Assembly (NCBI GenBank): GCA_022824735.1
Contig: JAJDZI010000066.1
Span: forward strand, 1-46,259
Direction of reading: 5' to 3'
From: Nitrospirales bacterium
Lineage (GTDB): Bacteria > Nitrospirota > Nitrospiria > Nitrospirales > UBA8639
DNA length: 46,259 bases
This document shows positions 9,427 through 18,090 of the stretch, piece after piece. The notes under the pieces are model-generated. The model saw only the letters and a program-made list of their open reading frames with translations, had not been told where the DNA came from and searched no databases. The position numbers and the translations under genes were made by a program. The first letter of the stretch is position 1; each line of letters starts with the position of its first letter.

Positions 9427-11817
9427 TTACAGGTTCGTCTTGATGGTGTGACCGGGGGTGAGGACGTGAGAGTGGCCGTTGATGGAAACCTGGATCGGGG
9501 CGGCGTGACCCGGACGCGAGGCGAGTTGAAACGTGCCTGGAGCTACGGATACGTCCAGGGAATGCCCGCGATACTTCAGCCGGAGGTGAAGGGCTTCCAC
9601 TGCCGAAGGAAGACAGGGATTGAAACAGAGCGTGCCGTCCCTGCTTTCCCATCCCGTATAGGCGCGCTGCATCAGGTCCACTGTCCCGGCCATGGCTCCC
9701 GTGTGGATGCCTTCCGCGGTGGTGCCGGCTTGCAGGTCAGACACGTCCACGCCCAACGCGTCCTTGAACAGTTCCCATGAAGCTTCAGGGTCGGACCTCG
9801 TCATGGCCCAGGCATGCACCACCCGGCTGAGCGAAGATCCGTGCGCCGTTCGCGCCGAGTAATATTCGACGTTCCGGGAAATGGTGGTGGTTGCAAAGGG
9901 ATAGCCCAGCCGGTCGAACAGGGATTGCAGTTCATCCTTGGAGAACACATAAAAGAGCATCAGGACGTCGGCCTGTTTGGAGAGCTTGTAACGGTTCGTG
10001 GAATCCCCTTCGGCTTCCAGGATCCGGTCCAGCCGGTGGATGTCCCCGTATCGTTGCCGGTAGCCTTCCCAATCAAATTCCGCCAAAGCCTCATATCCTT
10101 CGAATTGACTGATGATTCCTTCGTCGTGAAACGGCACGAACATCTTCCGGCTGATGTCTTCCCACAAGGCGACCTCGGTGGGGCTGACGTGCAGGAGGTC
10201 TCGCACTTCGGTACGGGTTGACGCCGCGAGCCGGTCCAGGAGTTCCAAGGCCCGGCATAGAATCCAGACGACCATGACGTTGGTATAGGCATTGTTATCC
10301 AATCCGGGGTTTTCGGAAGCCGGATACTGATCGTGGTATTCATCGGGTCCCATCACCCGCAGAATCTCATAGCGTTCCTTGCCGGGATTGTATGAGGTGG
10401 CGCTGACCCAGAACCGGGCGATCTCCAGGAACATTTCCGCGCCCCGGGTGGAAAGAAACTCCCAGTCGCCGGTGGCTTCGACGTACTGCCAGACGTTATA
10501 AGCGATGGCCGCGTTCACGTGGCGTTGAAGCGTGCTCAGGTCCGGGATCCATCGACCGGATTTGGGGTTCAGGTGCAGGACCTGGCTTTCTTCCCGGCCG
10601 TTGCTGCCGCTTTGCCAGGGATACATGGCCCCGCTGAATCCGGCTTGGGCTGCATTGCGTCTGGCCTGTTCGAGGCGTCGATGCCGGTACAACAGCAGCG
10701 CCTTCGTCAACGCCGGGACTCGCAAGTTCAACACCGGGAAAATGTACAGTTCGTCCCAGAAAATGTGTCCCCGATACGCCTCGCCGTGCCACCCCCGCGC
10801 GGGAACGCCCGCGTCCAACTCGACCGTATGCGACGAAACCGTTTGCAGCAGGTGAAAGAGGTGTAACCGGAGCGTGAGTTGTGAGCCTTCGCCGCCTTGC
10901 AGGCCCAGGTCGCACTGCTGCCACACCTGGTCCCAGTGCCGGGTATGCGAGCGCAGCAAGTCCTCGAACCGGCCGGTATGCGCGAGGGCATCACGGGCCT
11001 CTTCCCCGCATTCCGAAATGCCGTGATCGCGCGAGGTATACAACGACGCGATTTTTTCAATGGTCAAAGGCTGGCCTTTCGTCATGGGAATCGTACATTC
11101 CTGGCCGATGTAGTCCCGGTCCTGCACCGGGGTCCTGGGCAATTCAGCCCAAGCCGCATCCGGAAAGAAGCCGGTGCGCGCGGCTTGGGCGATGCGGACT
11201 TTCGATTGAGTGGTCTCCGTACACAGGAAGATGCCGTCGCGGCTGAACGCGGAGGTTTCCAAGGGAGATAAGTGGAGATTGTTCAGTGCCGCGTAGCGCG
11301 GCACGCCGGTGTTGCGAACCCGGCCGTCGAGACCGGTATGAACCTCCAACGGGCCGGACCAGTTGTCAGGGGTGATGACGACCTCCAACCCGGCCAGGTG
11401 CGGAGCGCCCAGGTGGACGAGCCGGCGGCTGTTCACCGTGGTCTTTCGCCCCTGGCTATCCTCAAATTGATACGAACGATGCAGGACCCCGGTTTTCAGG
11501 TCCAGGGTCTGCCGGTACGAGAGCAGGTCAACGGCCTGGATGTTGAACCACTCGCCGTCGGGGTGGCGAAAGGTGAGGACCAACCAATTCGGCAGGTTCA
11601 CGAGGTCTTCATTCTCGATCGTCCGGCCTTCGATCTCGGTCTGCAACCGGTTGTATCCGCCGGCCAGGTAGGTTCCCGGGTAGTGCGTGGCATCGGCGTG
11701 GGCTTCGGGAGCCGCCCCGCGGGTGGCAAAATACCCGTTGCCCAGCGTACAGAGGGCTTCGCGCAGGCGCTCCTTCGCGGGGTCGAACCCGTCGTAGATC
11801 AAGGCCCAGTCGCTCAT
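9427..11817 (-). CDS. Glycoside hydrolase family 65 disaccharide phosphorylase (trehalose/kojibiose/maltose phosphorylase type)
   Basis: GH65 enzymes use phosphate to cleave an alpha-glucosidic bond, releasing beta-glucose 1-phosphate. The 796-aa protein has an N-terminal beta-sandwich (about residues 1-270) and an (alpha/alpha)6 barrel with GEAYRGHIFWDELYIFPVL, a PWQSGSNGREESQ loop and RVMGPDEYHDQ, whose Glu is the family's general acid. The substrate cannot be read from sequence. The stop codon of the next gene upstream on this strand, a beta-phosphoglucomutase/trehalose-phosphatase fusion, overlaps this start by 4 bp. That is the expected partner, since beta-phosphoglucomutase turns beta-G1P into G6P. 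The pair probably serves trehalose or a related alpha-glucoside. Confidence 0.9.
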   Translation of the reverse strand: MSDWALIYDGFDPAKERLREALCTLGNGYFATRGAAPEAHADATHYPGTYLAGGYNRLQTEIEGRTIENEDLVNLPNWLVLTFRHPDGEWFNIQAVDLLSYRQTLDLKTGVLHRSYQFEDSQGRKTTVNSRRLVHLGAPHLAGLEVVITPDNWSGPLEVHTGLDGRVRNTGVPRYAALNNLHLSPLETSAFSRDGIFLCTETTQSKVRIAQAARTGFFPDAAWAELPRTPVQDRDYIGQECTIPMTKGQPLTIEKIASLYTSRDHGISECGEEARDALAHTGRFEDLLRSHTRHWDQVWQQCDLGLQGGEGSQLTLRLHLFHLLQTVSSHTVELDAGVPARGWHGEAYRGHIFWDELYIFPVLNLRVPALTKALLLYRHRRLEQARRNAAQAGFSGAMYPWQSGSNGREESQVLHLNPKSGRWIPDLSTLQRHVNAAIAYNVWQYVEATGDWEFLSTRGAEMFLEIARFWVSATSYNPGKERYEILRVMGPDEYHDQYPASENPGLDNNAYTNVMVVWILCRALELLDRLAASTRTEVRDLLHVSPTEVALWEDISRKMFVPFHDEGIISQFEGYEALAEFDWEGYRQRYGDIHRLDRILEAEGDSTNRYKLSKQADVLMLFYVFSKDELQSLFDRLGYPFATTTISRNVEYYSARTAHGSSLSRVVHAWAMTRSDPEASWELFKDALGVDVSDLQAGTTAEGIHTGAMAGTVDLMQRAYTGWESRDGTLCFNPCLPSAVEALHLRLKYRGHSLDVSVAPGTFQLASRPGHAAPIQVSINGHSHVLTPGHTIKTNL

Positions 11818-13388
11818 GGCGTTTGGCTGTCCAGGTGACGACTCAATCGCATGAGAAATTCTTTCACCTCATGGGGGTCTTGCAATGAAAAAGAAGCGGA
11901 CGAAAAGCGCGAGCCGTGTTCCACCACGATCCCCACGCCGCGCTCGACCAACTCACGAAACGCATGTTCGTCCGTGAGATCATCGCCGATATACACGGGC
12001 TGGTACCGGCGCTCTTTCCATTTCATGCCTTCGAGCAACCACAACAGGGCTTTGCCTTTGTCCCAGTCGAGCTGCGGTTGCAATTCAAAGACCATCTTGC
12101 CTGCTGAGCGCTTGAGATCGGGAGACTCGGCCATGGCCCGGGTGACGGCCTCTTCAACTTTGGAAACTTCACCGGGATCGACCAGGCGATAGTGGACCGC
12201 GATGGAAAATTTCTTCCGCTCGATCAAGGCGCCGGCAATGGGGTGAAGAAGAGGCCTGAGCATTTCTTCCGCGTGATCGAGGGCCTTGGAAAATTGCGTC
12301 CCGACTTCATGGGACAGGGCGAAGCGTTCCGGTCCGGCAATGTCGAATCCATGGCTGCCGGCGTAGATCAGCGAGTCCAGGTTCACGAGGTTCGTGACGT
12401 CCTTGCGATCCCGGCCGCTGATGATCCCCACCGGACATTGACGGCTCAACGTGTCCATCACGTCACGCACGTCCTGCGCCAACACGGCCAGTTCGGGCCG
12501 GTCCACAATCGGCGTCAGGGTGCCGTCGTAATCGAGAAACACCACCGGTTGTTGCCCTATCCGTTCCAGCACGTCGTCGAATCGATCGAGCGCGGACGGC
12601 AGGGCCGTGGCGCTACGCCACGTGATTCCGGCTTCGTCCCGGACGACGAGTGCCTCCAAATCCTGGACAACCACGTCGCCGCCGTGAGCAGACAGGGCGT
12701 CGGCCTGACCGACGCGATCAAGGCCCACGACCAGGCCGAAGGATCCGGCCCGGCCGGCTTCCACCCCGGCCAATGCGTCTTCACACACCACGGCTCGTTG
12801 AGGCAGGACTTCCAAACATTCGGCGGCTCTCAAGAAGGTGTCAGGGTGCGGTTTCCCGCGCAGGCTCAAGGCACGGGCATCCCGGCCGTCCACCATCACC
12901 TCGAACAGGTCCGTCACCCCCGCGGCTTGCACGATGCCCCGGCCGTTTTCGCTGGCCGTGACAATCGCGGTTTTTTTGCCCAGAGATTTGAGCAGCCGCA
13001 TGAGCGCAACCGTCGAAGGAAAGACCTCCACCCCGTTCTCGTCCAGGGTCTTCAGAAACTGGACGTTCTTGCGATTTCCCAGCCCGCAAACGGTTTCACG
13101 CTCGGGCGGGTCCGAGGGGTCTCCATGGGGCAGTGTGATGCCGCGGGAGTCCAGAAAACTGGTCACGCCGTCGTACCGGGGCTTGCCGTCCACGTAGGCG
13201 CAATAATCATTGACGGGGTCAAAGGCTTGAAACGGTTCCCCGGTTTGCCCGGCTTGCGCCCGGAGGTAATCATCAAACAGGTGTTTCCACGCGGCCGCGT
13301 GAACCGCCGCAGTTCTGGTGATGACCCCATCGAGGTCAAAAATCGCGGCATCGAAACCGCTCAACTCCAGTAGGGGTTGATCCGCCAT
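11814..13388 (-). CDS. Bifunctional HAD protein: beta-phosphoglucomutase domain fused to trehalose-6-phosphate phosphatase (OtsB) domain
   Basis: Two HAD-superfamily modules lie in one 524-aa chain. Residues 10-250 are beta-phosphoglucomutase-like: FDLDGVITRTAAVHAAAWK holds the nucleophile and acid/base Asp pair, followed by AIVTAS, GKPHPD and VCEDALAGVEAG. Residues 270-520 are OtsB-like: VFLDYDGTLTPIVDRPE, GIISGRD, YAGSHGFDI and YIGDDLTDEHAF. The first domain would convert beta-G1P from the adjacent GH65 phosphorylase to G6P. The second would dephosphorylate trehalose 6-phosphate. No OtsA lies nearby. The ATGA overlap with the GH65 gene indicates coupled translation. Activities are family inferences. 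Confidence 0.87.
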   Translation of the reverse strand: MADQPLLELSGFDAAIFDLDGVITRTAAVHAAAWKHLFDDYLRAQAGQTGEPFQAFDPVNDYCAYVDGKPRYDGVTSFLDSRGITLPHGDPSDPPERETVCGLGNRKNVQFLKTLDENGVEVFPSTVALMRLLKSLGKKTAIVTASENGRGIVQAAGVTDLFEVMVDGRDARALSLRGKPHPDTFLRAAECLEVLPQRAVVCEDALAGVEAGRAGSFGLVVGLDRVGQADALSAHGGDVVVQDLEALVVRDEAGITWRSATALPSALDRFDDVLERIGQQPVVFLDYDGTLTPIVDRPELAVLAQDVRDVMDTLSRQCPVGIISGRDRKDVTNLVNLDSLIYAGSHGFDIAGPERFALSHEVGTQFSKALDHAEEMLRPLLHPIAGALIERKKFSIAVHYRLVDPGEVSKVEEAVTRAMAESPDLKRSAGKMVFELQPQLDWDKGKALLWLLEGMKWKERRYQPVYIGDDLTDEHAFRELVERGVGIVVEHGSRFSSASFSLQDPHEVKEFLMRLSRHLDSQTP

Positions 13389-13558
13389 ATCGTAAAAAGT
13401 AGGGAAAAGCCTCTGCCCGCTGTGACAGAAATTTCTACAGAAAGACCTACAAGATGATGCCGGAAAATGTCAATCTTGTACGCCAATTTTCCTCCCTCTG
13501 CCATCCTCGACTCTCTCTCGCCGTCATCCCCGGCATCCTTACTTGCGTTGCGGTTTTC

Positions 13559-13587
13559 TTGCAAAGACGGGTGCGTCTGCGTATGCT
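13559..13587 (+). promoter_or_regulatory. Possible sigma70-type promoter for the pheA operon
   Basis: TTGCAA (13559-13564), a 17-bp spacer and TATGCT (13582-13587) lie 32 bp before the pheA ATG. The rest of the 231-bp gap between the bifunctional HAD gene and pheA shows nothing else that I recognise. Assigned by eye only. Confidence 0.35.
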
Positions 13588-13619
13588 CAATCGTGCGCTG
13601 GGATGGCGCAGGTTACGGT

Positions 13620-14702
13620 ATGTCGAAACAAGAAAAAATAGACACAGCCCGCAAAGAAATCGACCGGCTGGATGATGAAATCATCCGGCTGCTCAATGAG
13701 CGCTCCGGTCATGTTATCACGATCGGCAAGGCCAAGCGGCAGGCGTCCCCTGATGGCCTGCTGCACACCGCCGGGCGGGAAGCCTTCGTGGTGGAACGGC
13801 TGGTGCGTCAGAACACCGGCCCCTTTCCCAACGAGGCGATTCGTCCGGTCTATCGGGAAATCATGTCCGCTTCGTTGTCGTTGGAAGGCACGCAGACCGT
13901 GGCGTACCTGGGTCCCCCGGCCACGTTTACGCATTTGGCGGCCCGGGGAAAATTCGGCGATTCCGCCCAATACGTGCCGGTCAACGGGATTCAGGACGTG
14001 TTTGATGAAGTGGAACGCGAGCGCGCGATCTACGGGGTCGTGCCGATCGAAAACTCGACCGAAGGTGTGGTGAATCATACCCTCGACATGTTTATCGACT
14101 CGAACCTGATGATCTACGGGGAAGTCCTGCTGGAAATATCCCATCACCTCATGTCGAAGAGCGAGCGGGTCGAGGACGTCGAGAAGATCTATTCCCATTC
14201 TCACGCCCTGGCGCAGTGCCGGAATTGGTTGAAGGCCCACGTGGCCGAGGTGCCGCTGGTGGAGACTCCGAGTACCTCGCGCGCGGCCGAACGGTGCCGG
14301 GAGGAACCGCGCGCCGCGGCCATTGCTTCCGAACTGGCGGCGAACATGTACGGCCTGCACGTGTTGAAATCGCGCATCGAGGACAATGTCAACAACTGCA
14401 CGCGATTCCTCGTGTTGTGCCGGCGCGGCGCCGAACCCACGGGAAATGACAAGACGTCCGTCATGCTGTCGGTGAAGGACAAGGCCGGCGCGCTCTATGA
14501 CCTGTTGCGGCCCTTTGCCTCCAACGGCATCAGCATGACCAAAATCGAGTCTCGACCCTCGCGACGCAAGGCTTGGGAATATATCTTTTTCGTCGATTTC
14601 GAAGGACATATACAGGAAGACCGGATCCGGCGGACCATCGAGGAACTGAAAGGCCGGTGTTTGTTCATGAAAGTGCTCGGCTCGTATCCCGCCCATTCCT
14701 GA
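13620..14702 (+). CDS. pheA: Bifunctional chorismate mutase/prephenate dehydratase (P-protein)
   Basis: PheA converts chorismate to prephenate and then phenylpyruvate for phenylalanine synthesis. Residues 5-85 form an AroQ-type chorismate mutase (IDRLDDEIIRLLNERSGHV, IGKAK). About 90-270 is the prephenate dehydratase domain with VAYLGPPATFTHLAA, VVPIENSTEGVV and the TRFLVL segment (NCTRFLVLCR). The ACT domain (about 280-360) contains the GALYDLLRPF and ESRPSRR signature of phenylalanine binding, so feedback inhibition is likely. ATG 13620 is chosen because the open frame upstream to 13467 adds non-homologous sequence across the promoter region. Confidence 0.95.
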   Translation: MSKQEKIDTARKEIDRLDDEIIRLLNERSGHVITIGKAKRQASPDGLLHTAGREAFVVERLVRQNTGPFPNEAIRPVYREIMSASLSLEGTQTVAYLGPPATFTHLAARGKFGDSAQYVPVNGIQDVFDEVERERAIYGVVPIENSTEGVVNHTLDMFIDSNLMIYGEVLLEISHHLMSKSERVEDVEKIYSHSHALAQCRNWLKAHVAEVPLVETPSTSRAAERCREEPRAAAIASELAANMYGLHVLKSRIEDNVNNCTRFLVLCRRGAEPTGNDKTSVMLSVKDKAGALYDLLRPFASNGISMTKIESRPSRRKAWEYIFFVDFEGHIQEDRIRRTIEELKGRCLFMKVLGSYPAHS

Positions 14703-14706
14703 GAAA

Positions 14707-14860
14707 TACCCCCTCACCCCAACCCTCTCCCACCAGGGGAGAGGGAGTTGAGGAGAGGAAGGAAAGGTCCCCCCGCCCCACGGCGGGAGAGGGAGTTGAG
14801 GAGGGGAAGGAAAGACCCCCCTCGCCCCACGGCGGGAGAGGGCTGGGGTGGAGGGGAAAT
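14707..14860. repeat. Tandem 47-49 bp GC-rich repeat between pheA and hisC
   Basis: Two near-identical tandem units occupy 14738-14784 and 14785-14833. Each begins GGGAGAGGGAGTTGAGGA and ends in CGCCCCACGGC. A third unit, from 14834, is cut short and joins the generic GAGAGGGCTGGGGTG motif. The whole block resembles the hairpin repeats after argB and after sppA. It fills most of the 209-bp pheA-hisC gap. Confidence 0.75.
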
Positions 14861-14911
14861 GCCAACGAATTACCGAACGCATACAATTCTGACCCGGAGC
14901 GTGAGGTGCCA

Positions 14912-16015
14912 ATGCCTATCCGAGTGCATTCCGATATAGCCGGACTTGTTCCGTATTCGCCGGGGAAACCCCTTGATGAATTGGAGCGGGAATTAGGCAT
15001 CGGCGACGCCGTGAAGCTGGCGTCCAATGAAAACCCGCTCGGCCCCTCCCCCGAGGCGCTCGCGGCATTGGATGAGGGAAAGGCCACCCTGCATCTTTAT
15101 CCGGACGGCGGGGCGCACCATCTCACCCGGGCCCTGGCCGACAGGTGGAAGACGTCCGGCGATCAGGTCGTCGTGGGCAACGGGTCCGATGAAATCATCA
15201 GCCTGCTGGTCAAGACGTTCATGTCCCCCGGTGAAGAAGCCGTGATGGCGGACCACACCTTCGTCATGTACCGGCTTGCCGTGACCGGCGGGCACGGGGT
15301 CTGCGTGGAAGTGCCCTTGAACGACTGGCGTCACGATCTCCCGGCCATGGCGCAGGCCGTCACCAGCCGCACGCGGTTGGTGTTCGTCTGCAATCCCAAC
15401 AATCCCACGGGCACCATGGTAACCCGCGATGCAGTCCGGACGTTCATGGCCGCGATGCCGGATCACGTGATCGTGGTGTTTGATGAAGCCTATTATGAAT
15501 ACGTCCGGGACCCGCAGTACCCCGATACCCTCGACTACGTTCGACAAAACCGGCCGGTAGTGGTGTTGCGGACGTTTTCCAAGATTTACGGGCTGGCGGG
15601 ATTGCGGATCGGATACGGACTCACGACGCCGGAGATCGCCGGGTATCTGCATCGCGTGCGCAACCCTTTCAACGCCAATAGCCTGGCGCAAGTCGCGGCG
15701 CGGGCCGCGTTGGGTGATGAACGGCACGTAGCCGCCAGCCGGGCGCTCAATGAAGCGGAAATGGCGTCGGTGGACAACGGGCTTCGCGCATTGGGATTGG
15801 CGCCCCTCCCCAGCCAGGCCAACTTTCTCTATTTCGATACGCACCGCGACGGCCGCGCGGTGTTCGACCGGCTTCTTCAAGAAGGCGTCATTGTTCGTCA
15901 CATTGCCGGGTCGATGCTGCGCGTGACGATCGGGCGGCCGGAGGAAAATCGTCGATTTCTGACGGCCCTGGGCCGGGCGCTGGAGACGCTGCCGATGGAT
16001 AAGGATTCCCGATGA
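14912..16015 (+). CDS. hisC: Histidinol-phosphate/aromatic aminotransferase (HisC family)
   Basis: This is a class I/II PLP-dependent aminotransferase of 367 aa. It opens with VPYSPGKP and has KLASNENPLGPSPEAL, NPNNPTGTMV, the conserved Asp/Tyr in FDEAYYEYV, and the PLP-binding lysine in RTFSKIYGLAGLRIGYG. Sequence signatures are HisC-like. Its place between pheA and the DAHP synthase/tyrA genes suggests that it also, or mainly, transaminates phenylpyruvate and hydroxyphenylpyruvate. The start follows GTGAGG at good spacing; the open frame further upstream crosses the tandem repeats and is not coding. The stop overlaps the next gene by 4 bp. Confidence 0.9.
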   Translation: MPIRVHSDIAGLVPYSPGKPLDELERELGIGDAVKLASNENPLGPSPEALAALDEGKATLHLYPDGGAHHLTRALADRWKTSGDQVVVGNGSDEIISLLVKTFMSPGEEAVMADHTFVMYRLAVTGGHGVCVEVPLNDWRHDLPAMAQAVTSRTRLVFVCNPNNPTGTMVTRDAVRTFMAAMPDHVIVVFDEAYYEYVRDPQYPDTLDYVRQNRPVVVLRTFSKIYGLAGLRIGYGLTTPEIAGYLHRVRNPFNANSLAQVAARAALGDERHVAASRALNEAEMASVDNGLRALGLAPLPSQANFLYFDTHRDGRAVFDRLLQEGVIVRHIAGSMLRVTIGRPEENRRFLTALGRALETLPMDKDSR

Positions 16016-17025
16016 TTATCGTATTCAAGCCGACGGCTACGGAAGAGGACATCGATCACGTGACGGATCGACTCCGGGAACTGGGCCTGAAATCGCAAAT
16101 GTCCCAAGGCGAGGAGCGCACCATCATCGGGGTGATCGGCGATGAACGCCTGTTGGACAACCAACCGCTCACGGTGTTCCCCGGCGTGGAAAGCGTGACG
16201 CCCATTTTGACGCCGTGGAAACTGGTGGGCCGGGAATTTCAACCCCGGAACTCGACGATTGCAATAGATCAGGTGACGGTGGGCGGCAACCGGTTGGTGG
16301 TGATGGCCGGCCCCTGTGCCGTTGAGAAGTTGGAAGTGACCGTCGGGATTGCGCATGACGTCAAGGCCGCCGGGAGCACGATCCTGCGGGGCGGTGCGTA
16401 CAAACCGCGAACCTCTCCGTATTCATTTCAAGGTCTTGGCCGGGAAGGGCTCGATTTCCTGGTTGAAGCGAAGAAGCAGACGGGGATGCCCGTGGTCAGC
16501 GAAATTCTGGACCCCCGCGACACGGACGTGTTCCTGGAAAAAGCCGACGTGATTCAGATCGGGGCCCGGAACATGCAGAACTTCGAATTGCTCAAGGAAG
16601 TCGGGGCCTATGACAAGCCGGTCCTCCTGAAACGAGGGCTGTCCGCCACGATCAAGGAATTTTTATTGTCGGCCGAATACATCGTCTCCCGCGGCAATCG
16701 CAACGTGATGTTGTGTGAACGCGGCATCCGCACCTTTGAAACCCAGTACCGGAATACGTTGGACCTGGCTGCGGTGCCGACGTTGAAAGAGCTCTCGCAC
16801 TTGCCGGTGATCGTCGATCCCAGTCATGCGACGGGCAAATGGAACCTCGTGGCTCCCATGGCCAAGGCCGCCGTGGCGGCGGGCGCCGACGGGCTTCTGA
16901 TCGAGGTCCATTCGAATCCGGAATGCGCTCTCTGCGACGGCGAGGAATCGCTCAAACCCAGCCGGTTCAAGGAATTGATGGACGAGTTGAAAATCCTCGC
17001 GCGCGCCGTGGGGAGAGAAGTGTAG
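16012..17025 (+). CDS. aroF: 3-deoxy-7-phosphoheptulonate (DAHP) synthase, type I, with N-terminal ferredoxin-like domain
   Basis: DAHP synthase condenses PEP and erythrose 4-phosphate at the entry of the shikimate pathway. Residues 1-70 form the small ferredoxin-like/ACT-like domain seen in AroA(I-beta) enzymes such as those of Thermotoga ([17 protein letters not shown]). The barrel follows with [48 protein letters not shown] and IVDPSHATG, covering the metal and substrate residues. The N-terminal domain in this class mediates inhibition by aromatic amino acids. It is translationally coupled to hisC. Confidence 0.94.
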   Translation: MIIVFKPTATEEDIDHVTDRLRELGLKSQMSQGEERTIIGVIGDERLLDNQPLTVFPGVESVTPILTPWKLVGREFQPRNSTIAIDQVTVGGNRLVVMAGPCAVEKLEVTVGIAHDVKAAGSTILRGGAYKPRTSPYSFQGLGREGLDFLVEAKKQTGMPVVSEILDPRDTDVFLEKADVIQIGARNMQNFELLKEVGAYDKPVLLKRGLSATIKEFLLSAEYIVSRGNRNVMLCERGIRTFETQYRNTLDLAAVPTLKELSHLPVIVDPSHATGKWNLVAPMAKAAVAAGADGLLIEVHSNPECALCDGEESLKPSRFKELMDELKILARAVGREV

Positions 17026-17069
17026 AGGCTGCCCGCACCAGCGTGGTTAGCCTGAACGCCCCTGCTTCC

Positions 17070-17150
17070 AACCCCCCTGCCCCCCCTTATCAAGGGGGCA
17101 AGAGGCTCTCTTATAACGTCCCCCTGAGAAGGGGGAGGGAGGGGGTTGTC
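17070..17150. repeat. C/G-run hairpin repeats between aroF and tyrA
   Basis: Two hairpins lie in the 198-bp gap: 17078-17100 (CCCCCTT stem around ATC with AAGGGGG) and about 17119-17136 (CCCCCT/AGGGGG). They resemble common dispersed intergenic repeats. Neither is followed by a clear T-run in the plus direction. Nothing else is seen in the gap. Confidence 0.5.
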
Positions 17151-17223
17151 TTTCAAAAGATGGGAACTGGGGTCCGGAGGAAAGCAGTGGTAATCGTCAA
17201 CGCATGAGCCAACACAGCCAACC

Positions 17224-18090
17224 ATGACCGTTCATTTCAAACAAGTTGCGATTGTTGGAGTCGGTTTGATCGGGGGCTCCATGGGGATGATCCTGAAAGG
17301 CCGGGGGCTGGCGGATCGCGTCGTCGGTGTGGGCCGGAGTCTGGCCAACCTGGAATTGGCCGTGCAACGCGGGGCCATCGATGTGTTTGAACGTGATCCC
17401 AAGGCCGCGATGCCGGGGACGGAGTTGGTCATTCTCGCCACGCCCGTGGAAAGTTACGCCGGGCACCTCAAGGAATGGGGACACCTCCTGGAGCACGGAA
17501 CGATCGTCAGCGACGTGGGAAGCGTCAAGGGCCCTCTGGTGGAACAGGTGGAATCACTGGTTCCGGCCGGCGTGCATTTCGTGGGCGCGCATCCCATCGC
17601 CGGGAAGGAATCATCCGGGGCCGGCGAAGCGTCAGTCGATTTGTTTGCCAATGCCCTGTGTCTGGTTACGCCGACGGCGAACACCGATCCCCAGGCCCTC
17701 CGCGTGGTGCAGCACGTCTGGGAAACCATGGGAAGCATCGTCCGGTCGATCGATCCGTTTGTACACGATTGGATCCTGGGAGCGGTCAGCCACCTGCCTC
17801 ACGTGGCTGCCTTCGCGCTCATGAACGCCTTGGCGGATCTTCAGGAGCGGGGCGAGGCGGATTTACTGGACTATGCCGGCAGCGGCTTGCGGGATACGAC
17901 CCGGATTGCAGCCGCGTCCCCGGAAATGTGGCGCGATATTTTTCTGTGGAACGCCGACAACCTTCTGACGATGACCGAAGCCATGGAAACACACTTGCAA
18001 CGCTTCAAGGCGTTGCTCCAAGCCAAGGACGGCACGGGCCTGGAGCGCGAAATCGCCAAGGCGCGGGAAGCGCGGCAGCGGCTGAAATGA
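17224..18090 (+). CDS. tyrA: Prephenate dehydrogenase (TyrA)
   Basis: TyrA oxidatively decarboxylates prephenate or arogenate in tyrosine synthesis. The 288-aa protein starts with a Rossmann motif (IVGVGLIGGSMGMIL). It has SDVGSVKGPLVEQ and the catalytic histidine in VGAHPIAGKESSGAGEA, and ends in the all-helical dimerisation domain with LPHVAAFAL and DTTRIAAASPEMW. There is no chorismate mutase or ACT domain, so it is the minimal form. Cofactor choice (NAD or NADP) is not clear. The stop overlaps the aroA start (ATGA). The ribosome binding site is weak. Confidence 0.94.
   Translation: MTVHFKQVAIVGVGLIGGSMGMILKGRGLADRVVGVGRSLANLELAVQRGAIDVFERDPKAAMPGTELVILATPVESYAGHLKEWGHLLEHGTIVSDVGSVKGPLVEQVESLVPAGVHFVGAHPIAGKESSGAGEASVDLFANALCLVTPTANTDPQALRVVQHVWETMGSIVRSIDPFVHDWILGAVSHLPHVAAFALMNALADLQERGEADLLDYAGSGLRDTTRIAAASPEMWRDIFLWNADNLLTMTEAMETHLQRFKALLQAKDGTGLEREIAKAREARQRLK

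Noticed and set aside
12192-13373. 393-codon open frame on the plus strand
   Set aside because: It is the antisense shadow of the bifunctional HAD gene, with no family motif. The minus-strand frame has clear catalytic signatures.
13587-14912. 441-codon open frame on the minus strand
   Set aside because: It is antisense to pheA and the tandem repeats; long only because GC-rich codons avoid stops.
17475-18086. N-terminal extension of aroA
   Set aside because: It overlaps tyrA out of frame and has no homology-like content. ATG 18087 fits the family and the ATGA overlap.
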